Assembly: GCA_023402275.1 (NCBI GenBank)
Contig: JAEXCH010000010.1
Coordinates: 1 to 64,000 of the forward strand
Direction: 5' to 3'
Origin: Methanobacteriota archaeon
Lineage (GTDB): Archaea; Thermoplasmatota; Thermoplasmata; Methanomassiliicoccales; Methanomethylophilaceae
Length of the DNA stretch: 64,000 nucleotides
Shown here: positions 16,963 to 27,437 of the stretch, in pieces
Layout of the letters: each line of letters begins with the position of its first letter
Numbering within the stretch: position 1 is the stretch's first letter
Translations under genes and position numbers: made by a program
The notes under the pieces: model-generated
The model's database searches: none
Seen by the model: the letters and a program-made list of their open reading frames with translations, nothing else
What the model was told of the DNA's origin: nothing

Positions 16963-19900
16963 TTAATAGAAATCAGAGAGTCTGCATTTCTTCACTTTGT
17001 CGTTATTGAAGACAGAGTTCATGCTCATCTCGAGGATCATTATCCTTTCCTTTGTGTAATCATCGAGTTCATACTTCTCGCTTATGTTCTTGGAAACCTC
17101 AAGATACTTCTTGACGCTCGCCTCATGTACTGTCAAGGTGAGCTGATTGCCGCATTTGCACATACCAGCCAAAGGCATGCGTCTGTACTTCTCGCCGCAT
17201 TTAGTACATCTTACGGTCTGAGTGCTGAAACTCCTTAGGTTACCGGCCATATCCGGAAGGAAGTGTTTGTTGATGATCTTGATGGCGACATCCCTCTCAT
17301 CCACAGCTCTGATCTTCTTTCCCAGATACAATTGGGCGTCCATCTTGTCGGTCATCGATTCCAATGTGGTGTATGCGGAGTTCTTAGGGCCTTCAGAGAT
17401 GTCGCGGGTATCATGGGTGAATCCCAATCCCTCGTATTGTCTGGGAGTGCCGATACGGCCTGCGATCAGGTCCATGATCTTCTCTATCTCCTTGGGATCG
17501 CGCATATCCATTGCCGCGTAGTAGAACTCCAAAGGGTATGATCTGTGACAATCTATGTTGTGGGCCTCCTTATCGATCTCGTTAGGATCGAGCCTTGTTG
17601 TAAGAACCAAAGGAGCATCCATCAATCCTCCCCTTCTGTCAGGAAGGAACGATCTTGAGAAATTCAAAAGACCGTCCATGGCAAGTATCACGCAATCCTC
17701 ATCCCCATCGCAGTTCCTTCTTTTCGCCGCATGGAAGAAGGGATGCCCGTAGCATCCTCTTATCTCGGAGTATCCGATTATGCGGCATAGGATGCACCCG
17801 GATGTATGTGGTGCCAGACCGAATGTCATATGGCCGATCAGATCCTTTCTGTCATTCACATTATAGAATCTGTCAAGACCGTAGAACTCTTCTAATTCAT
17901 CGTCAAGGAACCTTGCTACCTTGACCAGGAAATCCCCGCAGTTCTTAGCTGGGATTATATCCTGGACCTTTAGCTCGCATATCTGTTCCTCACTGGTAAG
18001 GGGGTCGCCGTTCCAATCGTGGACATACCCTAGCTGGTGAGCTTTCTCAATGCTCAATCCGATCTCCCTGGGTTTGAAATGTGTGAGCGGGACATCGGTC
18101 ATATCGTATCTGATGGTTCCATCTTTGAACACGGAAACATCGTTCTTGACCCTCAGTATCCCCTTCTCCAGAACTTCTGGGGTCTTTGATCTGGATATCA
18201 ATCCTTCGACGCATCTCAATTCACTTGGCTGCCTTTCCTTCAGCATAGATAGTGCTGCCGCATACTCCTCGGAGAGATTGATGTTCATCATTGAGGGGCC
18301 GGTAGCTCCGTATGCTTTGTTGACCCTGGATGCCACTGTATGCGTATCGCATGTCCTGCACCAGGTACGGAATGTCTGATTACTGCATTTGGGACACATC
18401 CTCTTTCCCACTTCAATATTCAGTGTGGGCTCGGCACTGGAGTTCAGACTTATCCTGCTCTTCGATGCTTTGATCGCCGAATCTATATCCCTGCCGTATT
18501 GTCCGTCCCTGCCCATCGGGAAAAGGGAGTGGACCTTAGGGGACATCTCCCTCTCCTTTGCCTTCTCCGGTCTGGCCATTCTCGTTCCGACACGGGTCAT
18601 GGCCTTTGCTCTTATCTCGAACCCGGCAGCATTGCTGACAGCAGTAAGGGGATCATTCCCTGTGAACTCCCTTATCGAGATCATCTTTCCATCCTTGATC
18701 CCGAGTCCAAGACCGTCTATCAAGGGAAGTGAGTACAATTCATCTATCACGACATTGCCATCTATCATACGGTGGGTCGCACACAGGTCCTCAAGTGTCC
18801 TCTTCGATATCGGTTCTTTTGGTAATATCAGATTCTTATCGAATGAACCGTTTGAAAGTATGTGATCCCTGAGTTCGGAAAGTCTCTCTACGTCAACATC
18901 CGACCAGAACATGTTGTACTTCGGATGCAAAGGGACTCCAAGTTGTGAGCACATCTCTTTCGCTCTTTCGTATGTCGGGTCCTCCCAATCCTCGGGAAGT
19001 TCGCCCTTTGCCAATATCTCTTCTTTATGCCATTCTATAGGATATCCGCATGGTACAAGTGTGTGGTTGTTCTCGCTGAACTCTCCGTAGGGGATGAGTA
19101 TCTCGCCGTTATCCACTATCTCGACCACATCCTTGCTAACTGCGATCATCTCTTCCTTGGTCTGACAATGTACCAGATCGCCGTTCTTCAGGATCAGGAA
19201 TGGTCCGTCAAGGATATCGCACGGTGTAGCGACACAGGCCTTTCCAGGCCTCTCTATCTTTATCTGTGTACCTAAGGCCATGAACTCATCCATGGCATAC
19301 ATGCTTGCGGGGCTGAATGCCAATGCGGCAAGACCCGCGGTCCTTGCCCTTCCGTATCTCAATCTGAATCCTCCGACCTTGCAGGGATGACCGAATATGG
19401 GCCTCCCAGCAACCAGATCCTTCAGATATGTCATGGATGGTCTGACGACCTTTTGATCATCCTTATCCTCTTCCGGCGTCTTGTGGGCATCGATGTATTC
19501 ACCGATGAACTCCCATCCGGGGATCTTCAGTTTATCCACGTGCTTCTTTAGTTTGGATGCCTTCTGACACATACCTTCGGCAATGACCAGACATGCTCCT
19601 CCCCTTACCTTGTTGGTCTCTATCCTGGGGAGGTCCCTGTAACCTGATATCTCCATGGTCTCCGTCCCCTCACCGTCTATACAGATCGGACAGTTGCTGA
19701 CAATAAGATTTATCTCTTGAGAGTTAGGAGAGAACTGAAGGTGCTGGCATTGTTTGTACAATGGAATCTCCTCATCGAATCTGGCTATCTCTTCCTTGGT
19801 CGGTATGTATCTACCTATGCCCAATTCCTGACGTACCATATCTGCGATAAGAACACTCATCGCCTGTGCGGTACCGCCTGCTGCACGTATAGGTCCGGCG

Positions 19901-20343
19901 AACATCAGGTCGATATAATTCGAACCGTCGCCGTTTGTCTTGATCTTTGTGTCTGCTATACCTTCGAGAGGTGCCACCAATATTCCTTCTGTAAGGACTG
20001 CCAAACCTACTCTGACCGCCCTGTCCACCGCCTGCTCCAGACTTTCAGCGGGTCTGTTGGCTATCTCTCTTGCTATCATCAGAGCGACGATCTCACGATT
20101 GCCATGTTCCAAAGTGAGTCTTCTGATATCATCGGCAACCCCATCAACATTATAGTCGGAAAGGAGCTTCTCGACACGTGATGCAAGATCCTCGGCCTGA
20201 GGTATCTCAACGAATATCTCCGGGTCCTTTCCCTGGGCCCTTGCCCTCTCGGCTATCTCATAGCATATGTCATTCTGTTTAGAGAGGTTCTTGAAGTATT
20301 CCTTCATCTCATCGCTTGCAGCTACCTCTCCTGCCATGTTCAA
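16963..20343 (-). CDS. polC: DNA polymerase D large catalytic subunit DP2
   Basis: This 1126-residue protein is the catalytic subunit of the archaeal replicative family-D polymerase. It has AGPIRAAGGTAQAMSVLIAD near residue 150, the catalytic region RRNCDGDEDCVILAMDGLLN near 874-893, a zinc-binding CPKCSNQTFRTWCRTC near 650 and a C-terminal CTKCGEKYRRMPLAGMCKCG. Length is normal and there is no intein. The small subunit DP1 is not in the window. The gene follows the Nog1-type GTPase with a 4-nt overlap on the same strand. Confidence 0.97.
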   Translation of the reverse strand: MNMAGEVAASDEMKEYFKNLSKQNDICYEIAERARAQGKDPEIFVEIPQAEDLASRVEKLLSDYNVDGVADDIRRLTLEHGNREIVALMIAREIANRPAESLEQAVDRAVRVGLAVLTEGILVAPLEGIADTKIKTNGDGSNYIDLMFAGPIRAAGGTAQAMSVLIADMVRQELGIGRYIPTKEEIARFDEEIPLYKQCQHLQFSPNSQEINLIVSNCPICIDGEGTETMEISGYRDLPRIETNKVRGGACLVIAEGMCQKASKLKKHVDKLKIPGWEFIGEYIDAHKTPEEDKDDQKVVRPSMTYLKDLVAGRPIFGHPCKVGGFRLRYGRARTAGLAALAFSPASMYAMDEFMALGTQIKIERPGKACVATPCDILDGPFLILKNGDLVHCQTKEEMIAVSKDVVEIVDNGEILIPYGEFSENNHTLVPCGYPIEWHKEEILAKGELPEDWEDPTYERAKEMCSQLGVPLHPKYNMFWSDVDVERLSELRDHILSNGSFDKNLILPKEPISKRTLEDLCATHRMIDGNVVIDELYSLPLIDGLGLGIKDGKMISIREFTGNDPLTAVSNAAGFEIRAKAMTRVGTRMARPEKAKEREMSPKVHSLFPMGRDGQYGRDIDSAIKASKSRISLNSSAEPTLNIEVGKRMCPKCSNQTFRTWCRTCDTHTVASRVNKAYGATGPSMMNINLSEEYAAALSMLKERQPSELRCVEGLISRSKTPEVLEKGILRVKNDVSVFKDGTIRYDMTDVPLTHFKPREIGLSIEKAHQLGYVHDWNGDPLTSEEQICELKVQDIIPAKNCGDFLVKVARFLDDELEEFYGLDRFYNVNDRKDLIGHMTFGLAPHTSGCILCRIIGYSEIRGCYGHPFFHAAKRRNCDGDEDCVILAMDGLLNFSRSFLPDRRGGLMDAPLVLTTRLDPNEIDKEAHNIDCHRSYPLEFYYAAMDMRDPKEIEKIMDLIAGRIGTPRQYEGLGFTHDTRDISEGPKNSAYTTLESMTDKMDAQLYLGKKIRAVDERDVAIKIINKHFLPDMAGNLRSFSTQTVRCTKCGEKYRRMPLAGMCKCGNQLTLTVHEASVKKYLEVSKNISEKYELDDYTKERIMILEMSMNSVFNNDKVKKCRLSDFY

Positions 20344-21338
20344 ACCTCTTCAGATGCTACGGCCCTCTCCCTGAATATCTTTCTCATCGGTTCCAATATC
20401 GCATCGGTGAGTTCTTCCATTCCCTCATCGGTCTCGACCGAGAAACTCAGGTTCTCGTTGTTCCTGTTCATGACATCGCTTTTGCTCTCTGCGACTATTA
20501 TAGGTATTCCGGAGAAATTCTTCTTTATTGTTTCAAGCAAAGCGGTCTGTTTCTCCATATCATAACCGCATGTCTCCGAGGGGTCCATGAGGAATAACAT
20601 GACATCGGTAAGATATCTCAATGCAAGCACTGCCTGTTTCTCGATGTCGTTCCTGTCCTCGAACTCACGGTCCAACAATCCCGGTGTGTCTATGATCTGG
20701 AACATCCTCCAATCGTCTTTCACGTGACCGATTATTATTCCCTTCGTAGTGAAAGGGTAAGGTGCGACCTGAGGCGCGGCAGTACTGAGCTTTGCAACAA
20801 GGCTGCTCTTTCCGACATTGGGGAACCCTGCGACAACAAGCGTTGGTATGTTAGGGTCCACAGCGGGAAGTTTCCTGAATTTGTTCTTTGCGTCCTGAAG
20901 GAAGAGCAGATCCTCGTTAATCCTCTTGATGTAGGAGGACATCCTTCCGTAGAAGCTGTTCTTGATCCCCTCTATTACCTTGGGATCCTTACTTCTCCTG
21001 ACATCCCTGAGAGAATCGTTCTTCAGTTTATCTATGCGGCTGGATGCCCAATTCAAAGCCCCTAAGGCCTTCTTGTATCTGTCTATCCCGATGACCAGAT
21101 CGATGAGTTCAGGGAGGAAGTCCTCCTCTTTCTCTATCCTCGGGAACTTCTTGATGTATCCGTTAAGTGTGGTAGTGACGATATCGGCAGATGCCGTTAT
21201 CTTGGCCAGTGTTGTCTTCTTCTTACCGTCCAGTGCATCTGTCCCTTTCTTTGATATCTTGGATGCCCTCTTGAAGGACTTGTCCATGAGTTCATCCGCA
21301 GAAAGGACGGTAGGTACCTTGTAGCTCATTCCGACCAT
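20340..21338 (-). CDS. Nog1-type GTP-binding protein
   Basis: This 332-residue GTPase is of the Obg/Nog1 class, linked in other organisms to 50S subunit maturation. An N-terminal helical Nog1-like region (about 1-165) precedes the G domain with G1 GFPNVGKSS, G2 PFTTKG and G3 DTPGLLD. The G4 position reads ESKSD instead of the usual NKxD, which may affect guanine specificity. A TATA-like CTTAATTA centred about 27 nt upstream suggests a leaderless transcript, supporting the first ATG. The end overlaps polC by 4 nt. Confidence 0.87.
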   Translation of the reverse strand: MVGMSYKVPTVLSADELMDKSFKRASKISKKGTDALDGKKKTTLAKITASADIVTTTLNGYIKKFPRIEKEEDFLPELIDLVIGIDRYKKALGALNWASSRIDKLKNDSLRDVRRSKDPKVIEGIKNSFYGRMSSYIKRINEDLLFLQDAKNKFRKLPAVDPNIPTLVVAGFPNVGKSSLVAKLSTAAPQVAPYPFTTKGIIIGHVKDDWRMFQIIDTPGLLDREFEDRNDIEKQAVLALRYLTDVMLFLMDPSETCGYDMEKQTALLETIKKNFSGIPIIVAESKSDVMNRNNENLSFSVETDEGMEELTDAILEPMRKIFRERAVASEEV

Positions 21339-21412
21339 GGATGGGTTATATGCATCCTCTATAATTAAGCATGGATGTCCTTATTATTTTTTAGTAAATA
21401 TTGTAAGAGGTT

Positions 21413-24400
21413 TTACGCGGATCTGAAAGTGGCTCTTAAGAGCCAGAGATCAGATTCCCCGGTCGCATCTACTTTCAAAGGTGTAGGTATGACAGCGCTG
21501 GGACAATCAATGATGATGACACCTGCTGTTACTTTCCATTCTCCTGTATCGGATCCTATCATCCTGCAGAGACCTGACATGTTGCTGTTCATATGGATTC
21601 CGATCTTAACATTGGGATAGGAGTCCATATTCTTCAGGAAATTCGGGGAGGTAATGCCGGTATACACCATCACTCCGAGATACAGATTGTCGGTCAAAAC
21701 TTCCTTGGGCCTCAGTCCGTAAGGGTTCTCTATGTTGAGGAGTATGGATTCTATCTCTCCCACAAGATACTTCAATCCTTCCTCAACGAATCCAGAATCG
21801 ATGAACAATGCTATCCTTATCCCGGAACACATGGTCGAAGTGGCATCCTTTATCTCCAATGATACGAATATCGACGCTTCGACAAGACATCCCGCAAGCA
21901 TCTCTATTCCCGATGTTATCGCATGATGTATCGCTGCCTGGAAGAATGCGGACAGGTCACCCGTACTTTTGAGAGCTTTCATCTCTCCCATGGTCTTCAC
22001 CGCAGAATCCTTAAGGATCTTCAACATCTGGGTCTTGACCATCTCTCCGCTCACAAGACCTCCGCAGTTGCCTGTTCCCGGGGTTCCTTTGGCAAATGTC
22101 CAGTCTATTGCTCCGTCAGCTACCCTTTGCCAAGTGTAATCATCGTTCTTGGAGTCCTTCTTCGCAGGGGTCTTGTCAACCTCCTTTCCATCAGGTGCTC
22201 TGAGTATCACGCACTCCCCTGCAGAAAGAAGGGATGAACCGGAATTGTTGAGGAATGCTCCGGGAAGATGGATCACCTCTCTTTGTCCTGGTGACAATAT
22301 CAATTCTTCAATAACATGGACCTTCGTCTTTGGATTGGATCCAGCATGTATTGTGTATCCTTTCAGGTCCACCTTTGACTTCGTTGCGTTGTATATCTCT
22401 ATCCATTCGTTATCCCTGTCCTCCCCGGGAGGGTTCAGTTCGAATTCGTTGATCAGTATCCCTGTCTCGAACGGGATGTTGTATTTTAGATTAACTCCGG
22501 CATCTATGGATGCCTTGGCTCCTGGGATAGGGAGCGGGATGTTCGATAACATTGAACCTATTGCCGGAACATCCGACAAAGAGAATTCCAAATGTTTGTA
22601 TTGGACCAGATCTGGAAGTAGGATATCGAAAGCAACTCCCTTCACGGAACCGGTCATGGATATCATGTGTTTGGTGGATCTCATCAAAGGATCGATGTCC
22701 GCAGAGACCTCCCAATCCTCTCCCTTGATCCCGGCATTACCTGTAAGTATCATCTCCTTGCTGGATCCGGATCCTTTCTGTTTTACGGTCAGCGATCCGG
22801 ACACCGTTAGTTTATCCACGACACAGCTCATTGTCACTGTGAGAAGGGTCTTGGTGTTGTTGACAAGAGTGGAGAGTTTGGTTGTGAATGTAACGGTGAA
22901 ACCCATGAACGAGAAACCTATTGTCTGTTTGGACATGTTCATATCCACTATCCATTGAACTGCATCCACTGCCTTCTCCATAGCATAGTTGAACAGTTCG
23001 TTCAAATTATTCTCTATGAAATCCCCTATGGTCTCCAACGGTATGATCAATGCATTATACAATCTCTCGACAACAGATGCAACATACTTCGAGAACTCTA
23101 TCAATGCAGAGTTCAGAATGGACAGAGCATCCATTATCATCGACATCAATTTCCTAAGGGGTTCCAGTATCGGTGAGAGAAGATCCAACAGGACATTCCA
23201 AGCATCATCCAGAAGTGTGTTGCTCGGGGTGTATCCTTTGACCCCGGACAATCCCCATCCGCTGGCGACCACGATCTTCAGCTCAATATCGATGTCCGAC
23301 GATCCTCTGTATGATGAGTCCGAGATGCCGATCGCAGACTCTATGATCCCGGAGCTTGTTATCGTGTGTTCGAGTTTGTCCGTTATCTTTATTGAAAATG
23401 CTGTTGCATATGATGCACCGGTGTTCTCATTGAATCCAACATAATGGATACAATCCGAAAGATTGTCCTTAGGACCTTTAACGGAGATGGCGGGGGAAGA
23501 TGTGTATGAGATGTTTAGTTTCTCCGTGTAGATACTGCCGTCCCTGTCGGTGAGTATGAATTCATCAGTCGTAGGAAGGTCTATGGTCCCGTTGTATCCG
23601 TTGATGTTCATGTTATCGCGGGATTCCTGACAAAGTGTCAGTATCCGATCGGGGACGTTCGTGCCAACACCCAACAGAAGTATATCTTTCGTTAGAAGTG
23701 CTCTGCTGATGTCCTTGATGATCCCGGGTTGTCCTCCAGGTACTCTCTCCAAAGCGGCAAGCTGTTCCACGCAATCCTGAACGGCGAGTTCATATTCCCT
23801 TATGAATCCCCTGACATCATTGCTTTCCATTATGTTTTCGATGATCTTCTTCAGATCCTGATCCTTCAATGTTATCGAGTTCTCTTTAAACGATGCCAGT
23901 ATCGAATCCTCCACGGATGTTCTGACGTTGTTAATGAACGAAGGGATCCCGTATATATCGACATAAGCGTTCGATATCACCCTGAATATAGAAGCGTAGA
24001 AAGGATCGGAGATGTTCTGTTCCCTTATCGCACTCTCCATCTTCTTTTCGATCTCCTCATTCCCTTTGGATAATGCGCCCTCAACCGCCTTGCATATAGC
24101 ATCCATTAACGATTCATCATCATCGGCATCGATGTGCAGACTTATGGTTCCCAGGGATCTGTTACTTGCGATACCGACCGCTGCGGAATTGATCACGTTC
24201 CTTATCCACTCCCTTATCTCATTGGTCTCCTCTCTATGGTCGCTTTTGAAATTCGATATCCCATCCCAGGACATTAGATCGACAGAAGGATACTGAATCG
24301 AGATACTGGATGCCGGCAATGTTATAGTTTCATTGTTCACAAGGACCTTGATATCAGGAACGTTCAATGATCCAGTTCTTCCGCTGAACAGATACCTCTG

Positions 24401-25474
24401 GCGATCAACGTCCGATCCGTTATCCCTGAGAACACGTTCGATGTAAGGGGCGGCAGAGAATTCGTTCCTTTTCGTGAAGAATCCCTTTAGGGAATCCCAT
24501 GCGTTCAGCAGATCATCCATGAATCCGTCCATCTTATCTATCAACAGATTCCCGTAAAGATAATCGAACCATCTCAGGACCAGATCGTCAGATATGGAAA
24601 TAAGGGCTTGAGAATATACTGCAGAGAGATCGATATCGAGGTATCCGTCATTGGATACCAGAATGTCTGCCATGTCCACCCTTTCCATATCATTGAAATA
24701 TCCATCCGATGAACGGAATGCTAGCATCTCTATCAATTTTAGTGAACTGTCATAGGAAGACCTTACATCATCAGGTGTGATTATCGACATGGTCCCCATG
24801 CTTCCGTACTCGCTAAGCGCACCGTATCCGTTCAGCACCCTGTACTGAGCAAGGGATGATAGTTGGTAGGTCATGATCTGAGATAATGCCGATCCGCTGC
24901 CGGATGTCATGTTCTCGAAAAGCGATCCCTGTTCGACCACAAGAGGCAAAGCACATGTTCCGTCAGAGGATATCTCGACAGTTCTCACAGAGGTCCCGGA
25001 ACCGGATATGAATTTCGCAGTATAGTGGCCTGTTGCTTTCAGATAGGTCGGGGTCGAACCCTCCATGAAAATATCCGATGAGGTCATCTTTAGGGATTCT
25101 GTTGTAAGGTCGAAATCAAAATCACTGATGGTTATGTCGACACCTTTGTTCATCGATGGGAACTTTGCAGTGATCCATTTCGATGACCGTTCCTTGAAAA
25201 GGTCCGCCCGATCTTTCAGTTTACCTGCATCAGGGTCAGTGCTGATATCGAAGATGATCTCCCCCAGACCTCTTTCTATCGATGTCTTGGTCTCAACCAT
25301 TGCATTATCTAACGAGTCAAGTTCTGTGACCATATTCTCTATTGCTTCTTCACTCTCGTCAACTTGTGTGATCATAACACCGTACGCTGAACCGATTATC
25401 AGCAGAACAACTCCGATCACAGCGAACGGCATCTGCCCCTTCCTTGATCCTCTAAGACTCTTCGAACATCTCAT
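21413..25474 (-). CDS. Large secreted protein with pilin-like N-terminus and lamin-tail domain
   Basis: This 1353-residue protein begins with a short basic stretch and RKGQMPFAVIGVVLLIIGS, which resembles archaeal type IV prepilin-like signals (DUF728x-type proteins) and may be cut by a prepilin peptidase or retained as an anchor. A long mostly extended ectodomain with two amphipathic helical stretches (near 780-880) follows. A lamin-tail domain lies at about 1003-1130, starting ILINEFELNPPG and containing NEWIEIYN. The C-terminal 200 residues are predicted beta-rich. It stands alone between nog1 and the divergent lipid operon. A structural or surface role is inferred. Confidence 0.65.
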   Translation of the reverse strand: MRCSKSLRGSRKGQMPFAVIGVVLLIIGSAYGVMITQVDESEEAIENMVTELDSLDNAMVETKTSIERGLGEIIFDISTDPDAGKLKDRADLFKERSSKWITAKFPSMNKGVDITISDFDFDLTTESLKMTSSDIFMEGSTPTYLKATGHYTAKFISGSGTSVRTVEISSDGTCALPLVVEQGSLFENMTSGSGSALSQIMTYQLSSLAQYRVLNGYGALSEYGSMGTMSIITPDDVRSSYDSSLKLIEMLAFRSSDGYFNDMERVDMADILVSNDGYLDIDLSAVYSQALISISDDLVLRWFDYLYGNLLIDKMDGFMDDLLNAWDSLKGFFTKRNEFSAAPYIERVLRDNGSDVDRQRYLFSGRTGSLNVPDIKVLVNNETITLPASSISIQYPSVDLMSWDGISNFKSDHREETNEIREWIRNVINSAAVGIASNRSLGTISLHIDADDDESLMDAICKAVEGALSKGNEEIEKKMESAIREQNISDPFYASIFRVISNAYVDIYGIPSFINNVRTSVEDSILASFKENSITLKDQDLKKIIENIMESNDVRGFIREYELAVQDCVEQLAALERVPGGQPGIIKDISRALLTKDILLLGVGTNVPDRILTLCQESRDNMNINGYNGTIDLPTTDEFILTDRDGSIYTEKLNISYTSSPAISVKGPKDNLSDCIHYVGFNENTGASYATAFSIKITDKLEHTITSSGIIESAIGISDSSYRGSSDIDIELKIVVASGWGLSGVKGYTPSNTLLDDAWNVLLDLLSPILEPLRKLMSMIMDALSILNSALIEFSKYVASVVERLYNALIIPLETIGDFIENNLNELFNYAMEKAVDAVQWIVDMNMSKQTIGFSFMGFTVTFTTKLSTLVNNTKTLLTVTMSCVVDKLTVSGSLTVKQKGSGSSKEMILTGNAGIKGEDWEVSADIDPLMRSTKHMISMTGSVKGVAFDILLPDLVQYKHLEFSLSDVPAIGSMLSNIPLPIPGAKASIDAGVNLKYNIPFETGILINEFELNPPGEDRDNEWIEIYNATKSKVDLKGYTIHAGSNPKTKVHVIEELILSPGQREVIHLPGAFLNNSGSSLLSAGECVILRAPDGKEVDKTPAKKDSKNDDYTWQRVADGAIDWTFAKGTPGTGNCGGLVSGEMVKTQMLKILKDSAVKTMGEMKALKSTGDLSAFFQAAIHHAITSGIEMLAGCLVEASIFVSLEIKDATSTMCSGIRIALFIDSGFVEEGLKYLVGEIESILLNIENPYGLRPKEVLTDNLYLGVMVYTGITSPNFLKNMDSYPNVKIGIHMNSNMSGLCRMIGSDTGEWKVTAGVIIIDCPSAVIPTPLKVDATGESDLWLLRATFRSA

Positions 25475-25583
25475 GGTATTCCATTCCCTACCATGTCGAG
25501 GTTCGGGAGGTCTGATATAAAGTGAGAGTTACAGTTAATGCCGTAACACGTATACTGGGATATGCGTACATTAAAAAAGGAAG

Positions 25584-25593
25584 TATTATAAGT
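25584..25593 (+). promoter_or_regulatory. TATA box of the tes operon
   Basis: TATTATAAGT is centred about 27 nt before a predicted start near 25615, only a few bases before the ATG at 25620, so the transcript is leaderless or nearly so. The divergent surface-protein gene starts about 110 nt away. Confidence 0.5.
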
Positions 25594-25619
25594 ACTGAGT
25601 AAATCACAGGCTTGGTACC

Positions 25620-27251
25620 ATGACTTCAACTATGCAGAACTATGCAGTCAAGAAGGGACTTCCGAAGGAGACGAAATCCGTCTGCCCGGAATGCGGGAAG
25701 ATCCTTGATGCAACCTTGTTCGACAAGGATGGCAAGGTCTTCATGGACAAAACCTGTCCAGAACACGGAAAATTCTGTGACGTTTACTGGTCCGATACCG
25801 AGCTTTTCCTCAAAGCAGAGGATTTTGCTCACGATGGTATAGGACTCCGAAATCCTATGGATAAGAACCTGAAGGATGGAGAGAACGTCCATGTATTCAT
25901 CGATGGCCAGAGGGTGGATATGCTCACATGCTCCGCTCTTGCGAACATCGATCTCACCAACAGATGCAACATGAACTGCCCTATATGTTTCGCCAACGCG
26001 AACCATCAGGGATACATATACGAACCGGATGTAGCGACCATAATAAGAATGTTGGATGCACTCAGGGCTGAAGAGCCTATAAAATGTACCGCTGTACAAT
26101 TCTCCGGCGGAGAACCCACGATACACCCCGATTTCGTTGAGATAGTAAGGGCAGCAAAAGAAAGACACTTCGCACAGGTACAAGTTGCCACGAATGGAAT
26201 AGATTTTGCGAAGAAGTATGATTTCCTAAAAGCGTCCTCACAGGCAGGACTCAACACAATATACCTATCATTCGATGGTGTCAGCGATGACATCTACCTC
26301 CAGGCAAGGGACAGGAAGATGTTCCAAGTGAAACTGGATGTAATAGCGAACTGCAGGAAACTGAAGGAGGAGACAGGAAAGTGCCCCTCAATCGTTTTAG
26401 TTCCTACGGTCGTCAAAGGAATGAACGACCATCAGATCGGCGATATGGTCAAGTTCGCATTCGATAATGCGGATGTTGTCCGCGGAATAAACTTCCAGCC
26501 TGTGGCGTTCACCGGAAGGATAACGAACGAAGAGTTATCGGAGGGGAGATTCACCCTTCCCGACCTGGTGAAGGCATTCCAGGAGCAGACCGGGTACACA
26601 ACAAAAGATGATTGGTATCCAGTACCTGTGGTCGCACCCATATCGGATTTCGCGTCGATAATACTCGGCCAGAACAAGGTAACGTTCACAACACACCCTC
26701 ACTGCGGAATAGCGACATACGTCTTCATGGACGACAAAGGTGTGGTGACCCCATTCCCCAGATTCATCAAGGTGAAGGAATTCACAGAGGGTCTGGCAGA
26801 GATATCCTCGAAGGCTAGCAACGCAAGATTCAAGAAACTGTACGTGGCAAAGCTCCTCAAACTGCTGAACAGGTCCATAATCGAGGAGAACCTCCCCGGA
26901 GGGGTCACGAAGAAACAGTTCGTGAACATGATGGCAAGCATCATGAGCAACAAATCAAAGAAGGCACTGGCATCTTTCTCATGGAAGATGATGTTCTTCG
27001 GCGGAATGCACTTCCAGGATTCATTCAATTATGATGTGGAGAGGGTAAGACGCTGCGGTGTTCACTATATAACACCGGATTGTCAGATAATACCGTTCTG
27101 TGCATACAACGGCGGTCCGGAGTACCGTGACGCCATAGAGAAGAAGTTCTCGATCCCTCTCGATGAGTGGAAGAAGAACAACAAGAAAGGGGCAGAGGAA
27201 CTTGAGGCTGCAATGATCGTCCCGGATGAGTTGAAGCCCGATTCGCCCTGA
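25620..27251 (+). CDS. tes: Radical SAM tetraether lipid synthase (Tes)
   Basis: This 543-residue radical SAM enzyme is of the MJ0619/Tes type, which joins phytanyl chains of archaeol lipids to make tetraethers. An N-terminal metal-binding domain (VCPECGK then TCPEHGKFCDVYW) precedes the SAM cluster motif CNMNCPIC (C116, C120, C123) and the GGEPT motif. A C-terminal Cys-containing domain (CGVHYITPDCQIIPFCAYN) is typical of the family. A ferredoxin and a geranylgeranyl reductase follow in the order known in Methanosarcina acetivorans (MA1486-MA1485-MA1484), which strengthens the assignment. Other MJ0619-like radical SAM functions cannot be excluded. Confidence 0.8.
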   Translation: MTSTMQNYAVKKGLPKETKSVCPECGKILDATLFDKDGKVFMDKTCPEHGKFCDVYWSDTELFLKAEDFAHDGIGLRNPMDKNLKDGENVHVFIDGQRVDMLTCSALANIDLTNRCNMNCPICFANANHQGYIYEPDVATIIRMLDALRAEEPIKCTAVQFSGGEPTIHPDFVEIVRAAKERHFAQVQVATNGIDFAKKYDFLKASSQAGLNTIYLSFDGVSDDIYLQARDRKMFQVKLDVIANCRKLKEETGKCPSIVLVPTVVKGMNDHQIGDMVKFAFDNADVVRGINFQPVAFTGRITNEELSEGRFTLPDLVKAFQEQTGYTTKDDWYPVPVVAPISDFASIILGQNKVTFTTHPHCGIATYVFMDDKGVVTPFPRFIKVKEFTEGLAEISSKASNARFKKLYVAKLLKLLNRSIIEENLPGGVTKKQFVNMMASIMSNKSKKALASFSWKMMFFGGMHFQDSFNYDVERVRRCGVHYITPDCQIIPFCAYNGGPEYRDAIEKKFSIPLDEWKKNNKKGAEELEAAMIVPDELKPDSP

Positions 27252-27263
27252 GGTGGAGTTTAA

Positions 27264-27437
27264 ATGAAAGTAAACGTAGACAAGTGTTTGCATTGCGGAG
27301 GATGCGCAGGCTCATGTCCGGTCAATGCAATATTCATGAACGATTTCGTTATTGAATTCAACAGTAAATGTACAAAGTGCGGAAGATGCGTCAAGATCTG
27401 TCCGGTCCATGCAATATCGATGGAGGCAGCAGAATGA
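27264..27437 (+). CDS. Small 2[4Fe-4S] ferredoxin
   Basis: A 57-residue ferredoxin with two complete cluster motifs: C8-x2-C11-x2-C14-x3-CP and C36-x2-C39-x2-C42-x3-CP. It follows tes by 12 nt with a GGTGGAG Shine-Dalgarno, and its stop overlaps the start of the reductase gene (ATGA). In Methanosarcina the homologous ferredoxin supplies electrons to geranylgeranyl reductase. It probably does so here, and may also serve Tes. Confidence 0.93.
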   Translation: MKVNVDKCLHCGGCAGSCPVNAIFMNDFVIEFNSKCTKCGRCVKICPVHAISMEAAE

